From Treponema sp. (GTDB lineage: Bacteria > Spirochaetota > Spirochaetia > Treponematales > Breznakiellaceae), in assembly GCA_031280065.1 (NCBI GenBank), contig JAITHH010000012.1, positions 1 to 10,623 of the forward strand: a stretch of 10,623 nt of DNA, read 5' to 3'. The notes beneath the pieces were generated by a model, which worked only from the letters and a program-made list of their open reading frames with translations, was not told the origin of the DNA and did no database searches. The position numbers were made by a program, and so were the translations under genes. This document shows, one piece after another, positions 6,758 to 10,623 of the stretch (its first letter is position 1; each line of letters opens with the position of its first letter).

Positions 6758-6846
6758 AGTAGAAATTATGTGCCATCATGAGAAAACCGGTCTAAGACAC
6801 GCAAAATTCTGGATCAGCAGCCGTCTTTTACATTTTTTGCTACCCC

Positions 6847-7536
6847 CTAAAACCTTACACGATAATCTGCGGCATTACCGGGCAATACGGCCCATCCTGA
6901 TACCGGGGCGTCTGCCAGCACACGGCTACACACTCCCAGCCGTGCGTTCGCCAGACTGAATTGCGGTTCGTGCCATTTCCGGCTTTTGGAAAAGCGTATA
7001 GGCAAATCCGCCGCCTGGTTCAGAGGACGGGTGAGCAGCCGGGGGGCTGCGGCGGCTTCCTCCTCCGAGGCCCAGCGCCCAGCGGGTTTTAATCCCCGCT
7101 TGTCCGAGAGAATTGCGTTCATGAACATATTGACGAGGATTCCATGACCGTCCCTGTTGTGCAGGGACAGTCCCGGCGCCACATTACCGGGCAGTATCAG
7201 CGTCGAGCTGCCGTCATGAACCGAAAGCAGCAGCGCGGCCAGTTCACCAGCGGTCCGGGGCGGAAAGTTAATGTAATTGGCTTTCATGAACTGCATGGCC
7301 AGATTCATCTCCCTGAACGCGATCCGGCAGTGTTCGGTGCTGACCGAATTGCGGCCCGCAGGCTTCACTTCCGCAAATAGCGCCTTGGTGTCCGCAGGCT
7401 GATTTTTGAAGCCGGTAATCCGCTCCTGAGGAATCCCCCGCGCCTGGCCGTGCAGGTCAACCTGCCCGGCCCAGGCGCCGGCGGCGTGAATAATGTCATC
7501 CTGTCTTGCGGAAAACCACCCGGTTTTATGCGCCAT
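6847..7536 (-). CDS. Uncharacterised treponeme-type protein downstream of a dinucleotide repeat
   Basis: A 229-residue protein of unknown function. The opening (MAHKTGWF), the central segment (TEHCRIAFREMNLAMQFMKA, then FPP) and the C-terminal part (residues about 170-229, beta-rich) recall a family of hypothetical proteins that I associate with gut treponemes. That resemblance is from memory and unverified. No signal peptide, membrane segment or catalytic motif is seen. ATG at 7536 is chosen because of the very strong Shine-Dalgarno AAGGAGGAGGTG (7538-7549). The same reading frame, however, stays open upstream to an ATG at 7800 through a CT repeat, so a longer product of up to 317 residues cannot be excluded. 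A near-consensus promoter lies at 7858-7885. The gene appears monocistronic. Confidence 0.65.
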   Translation of the reverse strand: MAHKTGWFSARQDDIIHAAGAWAGQVDLHGQARGIPQERITGFKNQPADTKALFAEVKPAGRNSVSTEHCRIAFREMNLAMQFMKANYINFPPRTAGELAALLLSVHDGSSTLILPGNVAPGLSLHNRDGHGILVNMFMNAILSDKRGLKPAGRWASEEEAAAAPRLLTRPLNQAADLPIRFSKSRKWHEPQFSLANARLGVCSRVLADAPVSGWAVLPGNAADYRVRF

Positions 7537-7723
7537 ACACCTCCTCCTTGTAATACGTCCGGAACAGGTTATATTCCAGGCAAAATAGGGTGATTTCCAG
7601 GCTATCGGCGGATGCCATTGGGCTGGGGACGCCTCCCTCTGAACCGCCAGCCCTGCGTTTTGGGCAGAATTATCCCCTAAAAACAAGGCCGGATCCCCCC
7701 AGGGGCAATTTTTTTTAAGAGCA

Positions 7724-7849
<126 letters not shown>

Positions 7850-7857
7850 CGGTTGTT

Positions 7858-7885
7858 ATTATACCAGGGTTTGAGGGAAAGTCAA
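7858..7885 (-). promoter_or_regulatory. Near-consensus extended -10 promoter upstream of the CT repeat
   Basis: The minus strand has TTGACT (7885-7880), a 16-bp spacer ending in TGG, and a perfect TATAAT (7863-7858). The TG one base before the -10 makes it an extended -10 promoter. Transcription would start at about 7850-7854, right at the ATG at 7849, and proceed through the repeat into the gene at 6847-7536. Confidence 0.75.
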
Positions 7886-7947
7886 GTTATTTATCCGTAC
7901 TCACTACCTTTAGGATACTCCGGCTATGGGAATGGATAGTCCCACTG

Positions 7948-7989
7948 TGGCGGAAAACTCCGCCGGAAGGCCATCGAACCGCAGGTTCG
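7948..7989. other. Two small hairpins in the divergent intergenic region
   Basis: GGCGGA (7949-7954) pairs with TCCGCC (7959-7964) around AAAC, and CGAACC (7975-7980) pairs with GGTTCG (7984-7989) around GCA. They sit between the minus-strand promoter at 7858-7885 and the plus-strand promoter at 8045-8053. Nothing else was found in this part of the 523-nt gap from 7537 to 8059. They may be parts of a dispersed repeat or a divider; function is unknown. Confidence 0.35.
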
Positions 7990-8044
7990 CGCTCCCCCGG
8001 CCCTCGCTGCCTTTTTCAATACACTTTTATTCCTCGCGCGCCCG

Positions 8045-8053
8045 TGTTATACT
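8045..8053 (+). promoter_or_regulatory. Extended -10 promoter of the lipoprotein gene
   Basis: TG-T-TATACT (8045-8053) is an extended -10 element; the -35 position (about 8025-8030, TTTTAT) is poor, as is usual for this class. Only 6 nt separate the -10 from the ATG at 8060, so the transcript should start at or within a few bases of the start codon. Confidence 0.55.
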
Positions 8054-8059
8054 GGGTCT

Positions 8060-8707
8060 ATGAACCCCAAAACCGCGCTCTGCCTGTTGCTCTGTCTGGG
8101 AACACTCGCCGCCTGTTCCCGCACTGAGCCGAAAATCACCTACGGGTCCCTCAGAATGGTCCACTACGAAGAAGCCGGACGCCGGGGAGAACGCCTCTCC
8201 CTCTTTGTCCTCCCGGACGATGAGGACGGAATCGAAGACCTGGCGGCCCTCTACCTATACCACGATTGGGAGGGGCTTCAGTGGCGGCTTTCCCCGGAGG
8301 ACTGGGTAACAATCGATTTCGATGGGAAGACCTGGGTCGGCAGCCGCTATATTGCCATGGATGGCAATGAACCCCTCCCTCGGGGCCAGTTCCGGGCCGT
8401 GCTCGAGGACAAAGGCGGAGAACGCTCTGAGCGGCTCTTCGTCTACGACGTGTCCGAAGACAGCGCCTATCCCTTCCCCGCTTTTTCCATCGAGGAGGGG
8501 CGCTTCCTCGTGGAATCGGCGTACCCCGCCCATTACCTGCTCTGCTACGATCAGGAGGGGAACTATGTTTCCACCCAGCCCCTGACGGTCTTGGGCGGCA
8601 GTCTTGACGAGTTGGGCTTGCCGGGCAATGTGAGATCCCTGGCGCTCTGGGCCGAGGATGACGAGTACAACACCGCCGCCCTGACCGCCGTCGTTCCGCT
8701 GCGCTGA
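8060..8707 (+). CDS. Putative lipoprotein of unknown function
   Basis: A 215-residue exported protein. Residues 1-18 form a short signal peptide (Lys4, then ALCLLLCLG) followed by a lipobox ending LAAC, with lipidation expected at Cys19. The mature part is acidic, rich in Tyr and Trp and probably beta-structured (SLFVLPDDEDG, YHDWEGLQWRL, GSRYIAMDGNEPLPRGQF), without repeats or an enzyme motif that I recognise. No Shine-Dalgarno precedes the ATG, and the -10 box lies 6 nt upstream, so it may be translated from leaderless mRNA. trmB begins 42 nt downstream and is probably cotranscribed. Location would be the inner or outer membrane facing the periplasm. Confidence 0.8.
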   Translation: MNPKTALCLLLCLGTLAACSRTEPKITYGSLRMVHYEEAGRRGERLSLFVLPDDEDGIEDLAALYLYHDWEGLQWRLSPEDWVTIDFDGKTWVGSRYIAMDGNEPLPRGQFRAVLEDKGGERSERLFVYDVSEDSAYPFPAFSIEEGRFLVESAYPAHYLLCYDQEGNYVSTQPLTVLGGSLDELGLPGNVRSLALWAEDDEYNTAALTAVVPLR

Positions 8708-8749
8708 GAGGGTCAGGCGCGGTTTTGCTTGAATAGCAATTACTGTTAT

Positions 8750-9436
8750 ATGGAAGAAAGCAAAAAAACGCCGGGGTATGGAGCGATAAAAAGCTATGTA
8801 CTCCGCGCCGGGCGGATGAGTCCGGCCCAGCGGCGGGCGTATGACGCGCTGTTTCCCCGGTTCGGTCTGCCCTTTGGCGCAGAGTTGAATTTCCTGGCGG
8901 TCTTCGGCAACGGAAACCCGGTAACCGTGGAGATCGGTTTTGGCATGGGCATTGCCACGGCCATGCTCGCCGGGGAAAATCCCGGTAAGAACTACCTGGG
9001 TTTGGAAGTGCATCGTCCGGGAATCGGACGGCTCCTGTGGGAGATCGAGCGCCGGAGCCTTGGCAATATCAGGATCATCGAGCATGACGCGGCGGAAGCG
9101 CTGGAGCGGATGATCCCCGATGATTCGGCGGCTGCTTTTCATATTTTTTTCCCGGACCCCTGGCCGAAGAAGCGGCATCACAAACGCAGGCTCATCACGC
9201 GGCCCTTTACGGACCTGCTGGCGCGAAAACTTTGTCCGGGCGGGTATGTGTACATGGTTACCGACTGGGAAGATTACGCCCGCTGGGCCTTAGCGGAATT
9301 ACGCGCCGCCCCGGGCCTGGTCAATACCGCCGAAGATTTTTCGCCTCCCCAAGCCTGGCGTCCGCAGACCAAATTTGAGCGCAAGGGCCTTGAAGCGGCG
9401 CGTCAAATATGGGAGCTTTTTTTTATCCGGGGGTGA
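8750..9436 (+). CDS. trmB: tRNA (guanine-N7-)-methyltransferase TrmB
   Basis: TrmB uses S-adenosylmethionine to form m7G at position 46 of tRNA variable loops. The 228-residue protein shows the SAM-binding motif EIGFGMG (61-67) and the acidic turn LGLEVHRPGIG (83-93). The family signature FFPDPWPKKRHHKRRL (133-148), the loop GGYVYMVTDWEDYA (164-177) and the C-terminal TKFERKG (207-213) follow. All residues expected of an active enzyme appear present. I prefer the ATG at 8750; a TTG at 8729 would add seven residues. Neither has a convincing Shine-Dalgarno, which suggests coupling to the lipoprotein gene or unaided initiation. ligA follows after 54 nt. Confidence 0.96.
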   Translation: MEESKKTPGYGAIKSYVLRAGRMSPAQRRAYDALFPRFGLPFGAELNFLAVFGNGNPVTVEIGFGMGIATAMLAGENPGKNYLGLEVHRPGIGRLLWEIERRSLGNIRIIEHDAAEALERMIPDDSAAAFHIFFPDPWPKKRHHKRRLITRPFTDLLARKLCPGGYVYMVTDWEDYARWALAELRAAPGLVNTAEDFSPPQAWRPQTKFERKGLEAARQIWELFFIRG

Positions 9437-9490
9437 GGAAGGCTTGAACCGCTGTTCGCGGGCCCCCGCAATCTTCTCAAGGAGTAACAG

Positions 9491-10623
9491 GTGAATAAAC
9501 GAATCGCCGATTTAGAGCGGCTCATCAGCGCCTATCAGCAATCCTACTACAACGGCGAGGCGGAAATTTCCGATGGGGAATTCGACCGGCTCTGGGACGA
9601 ACTCAAGTCTGTGGCCCCGGACAGCCCGGTCCTGGCCCGTGCCGGCGCGGACGGGCTGGACGGCTTTCCCAAGGCCCGGCATCTGATCCCCATGGGCAGC
9701 CAGGACAAGGCCGCCAATCCCTCCGAATTCCTCGAATGGGCCGAAAAAATTGCGCCCTCGTCCTTCGTGGTTCAGTACAAGCTGGATGGCGCGAGCCTGG
9801 AACTCCAGTACCAGGAAGGGGCGCTGGTCCGGGCCATCACCAGGGGAGACGGGACCCTGGGGGACGAAATCACCCGGAACGCCCGGCGTATGGCGGGAGT
9901 GGTGTCCACGCTGGACATCCCCTTTACCGGAGGCGTGCGGGGGGAAGTGGTGATGACCCGCGGAATATTGCGGGAGAAATACCAGGACAAGGCCAACTGC
10001 CGGAACGCGGCCAACGGCATCATGCGCCGCAAGGACGGCGCGGGCTGCGAGGACCTGCGCCTCATCGCCTATGACGCGGCGGCAAGCGGGAACGACGCCT
10101 TTTTCACCAATGAAACCGCCAAGATCGCCTGGCTGGAGGGCCGGGGGTTTTCGGTAAGTCCCACCAGGGAATTTTCCAGCGCCGAAGAGGTCATCGCCTA
10201 CCGTGCGGAAGTGGCGGAGAAACGGCAGGACTTGGACGTGGACATTGACGGCCTGGTGGTCAAGGATCCCCGTACCGACATGGAAGACCTGCGCCGGACC
10301 CGTCCGGAAAAGCAGATCGCCTTCAAGTTCGACCTGGAAGTGGCGGTGAGCGTCCTCCGGTCGGTGGAATGGAGCGAGTCCGGCGCGACCTACACCCCCA
10401 TCGGCGTGGTGGACCCGGTGCGGATCGCGGGAACCACGGTACAGCGGGCCAACCTCAACAACCCGGACATGATCCGGGCCATGGGCCTGCGGATCGGCTC
10501 ACGGGTGCTGGTGGTGAAGCGGGGTGAAATCATCCCGAAGATCGAAGGGCTTGCGCCCGGAGAGCAGCGCGCCGGGGAAGGGGAGGGCGGGGCGGCCCCG
10601 GAGGGAGCAATCGAGTTTCCCGC
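9491..10623 (+). CDS. ligA: NAD-dependent DNA ligase LigA, N-terminal part (3' end outside window)
   Basis: LigA seals nicks in DNA using NAD+. The frame is open from GTG 9491 to the window end (377 codons). AAGGAG (9479-9484) with 6-nt spacing supports the GTG. Domain Ia (about 1-75) holds YYNGEAEISDGEFDRLWDEL; the segment between the tyrosines and EIS is one residue shorter than in E. coli by my alignment. The adenylation domain has the nucleophile Lys97 in YKLDG (96-100), RGD (118-120), RGE (150-152), NCRNAANGIMRR (169-180), DIDGLVVK (251-258) and AFKF (277-280). The OB domain begins near 300 and includes GTTVQRANLNN (314-324) and KRGEIIPKI (343-351). The zinc finger, HhH and BRCT parts would lie beyond the window. 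Confidence 0.97.
   Translation, partial: MNKRIADLERLISAYQQSYYNGEAEISDGEFDRLWDELKSVAPDSPVLARAGADGLDGFPKARHLIPMGSQDKAANPSEFLEWAEKIAPSSFVVQYKLDGASLELQYQEGALVRAITRGDGTLGDEITRNARRMAGVVSTLDIPFTGGVRGEVVMTRGILREKYQDKANCRNAANGIMRRKDGAGCEDLRLIAYDAAASGNDAFFTNETAKIAWLEGRGFSVSPTREFSSAEEVIAYRAEVAEKRQDLDVDIDGLVVKDPRTDMEDLRRTRPEKQIAFKFDLEVAVSVLRSVEWSESGATYTPIGVVDPVRIAGTTVQRANLNNPDMIRAMGLRIGSRVLVVKRGEIIPKIEGLAPGEQRAGEGEGGAAPEGAIEFP

Noticed and set aside
7695..7716. Plus-strand intrinsic terminator (CCCC/GGGG stem plus eight Ts)
   Set aside because: The stem is only 4 bp with a 3-nt loop, and no plus-strand gene ends nearby.
7976..7998. tRNA T-arm-like GGTTCG sequence
   Set aside because: The surrounding bases do not fit a T-arm of correct stem and loop lengths and no cloverleaf or acceptor stem was found.
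8255..9181. 308-residue minus-strand ORF
   Set aside because: It overlaps the lipoprotein gene and the first half of trmB in antisense, has no recognisable motif and no Shine-Dalgarno.
9458..9469. Hairpin between trmB and ligA
   Set aside because: Only four stem pairs are possible with a realistic loop and no T-run follows; it was not considered a terminator.
9736..10074. Plus-strand ORFs at 9736-10074 and 9750-9953
   Set aside because: They are out-of-frame shadows of ligA, which is open throughout with its catalytic motifs in the correct frame.

Overview
The window looks like a chromosomal segment of a moderately GC-rich spirochaete, most likely a Treponema of the termite- or animal-gut type. 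Three things point there. The gene order rpsF-ssb-rpsR-(membrane protein)-rplI-dnaB matches the treponemal order as I remember it. The NAD-dependent DNA ligase has a treponeme-like N-terminus. The protein at 6847-7536 resembles a family I associate with gut treponemes. The genus assignment is inference and no database was searched.

Layout: (1) 1-375, the 3' end of an ABC exporter-type ATPase on the plus strand, followed by two strong GC hairpins where it meets a convergent gene. (2) 5036 down to 491 on the minus strand, a compact housekeeping operon: rpsF, ssb, rpsR, a DUF2232/YybS-like membrane protein, rplI, dnaB and a ComFB-family protein. A good promoter (5096-5124) drives it, and the short leader can pair with the rpsF Shine-Dalgarno. 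(3) About 5436-6846, an AT-rich island on the minus strand: a strong promoter, a secreted DUF4097-like beta-repeat protein, a 71-residue membrane/coiled-coil protein, and a stop-start-coupled, apparently frameshifted GC-rich ORF; a possible 37-residue membrane peptide lies upstream. (4) 6847-7885 on the minus strand, a treponeme-type protein of unknown function with a 39-bp GA/CT dinucleotide repeat between its start and a near-consensus promoter. (5) 8045-10623 on the plus strand, a lipoprotein gene with an extended -10 promoter and probably leaderless mRNA, then trmB and the first 377 codons of ligA, which run off the window.

The housekeeping operon joins translation (S6, S18, L9) with replication (SSB, DnaB), with a putative cyclic-dinucleotide receptor (ComFB) at its end. 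The most unusual region is 6847-7885. A leaderless-looking ORF begins at 7849 and reads straight into the dinucleotide repeat. In the present allele it stops at 7724. Gain of one repeat unit, or loss of two, would put it in frame with an open frame that runs uninterrupted to the end of the downstream gene at 6847. That is the geometry of a phase-variable contingency locus. The fusion is a sequence-based prediction, and the strong internal Shine-Dalgarno at 7538-7549 argues that the gene can also be translated on its own.
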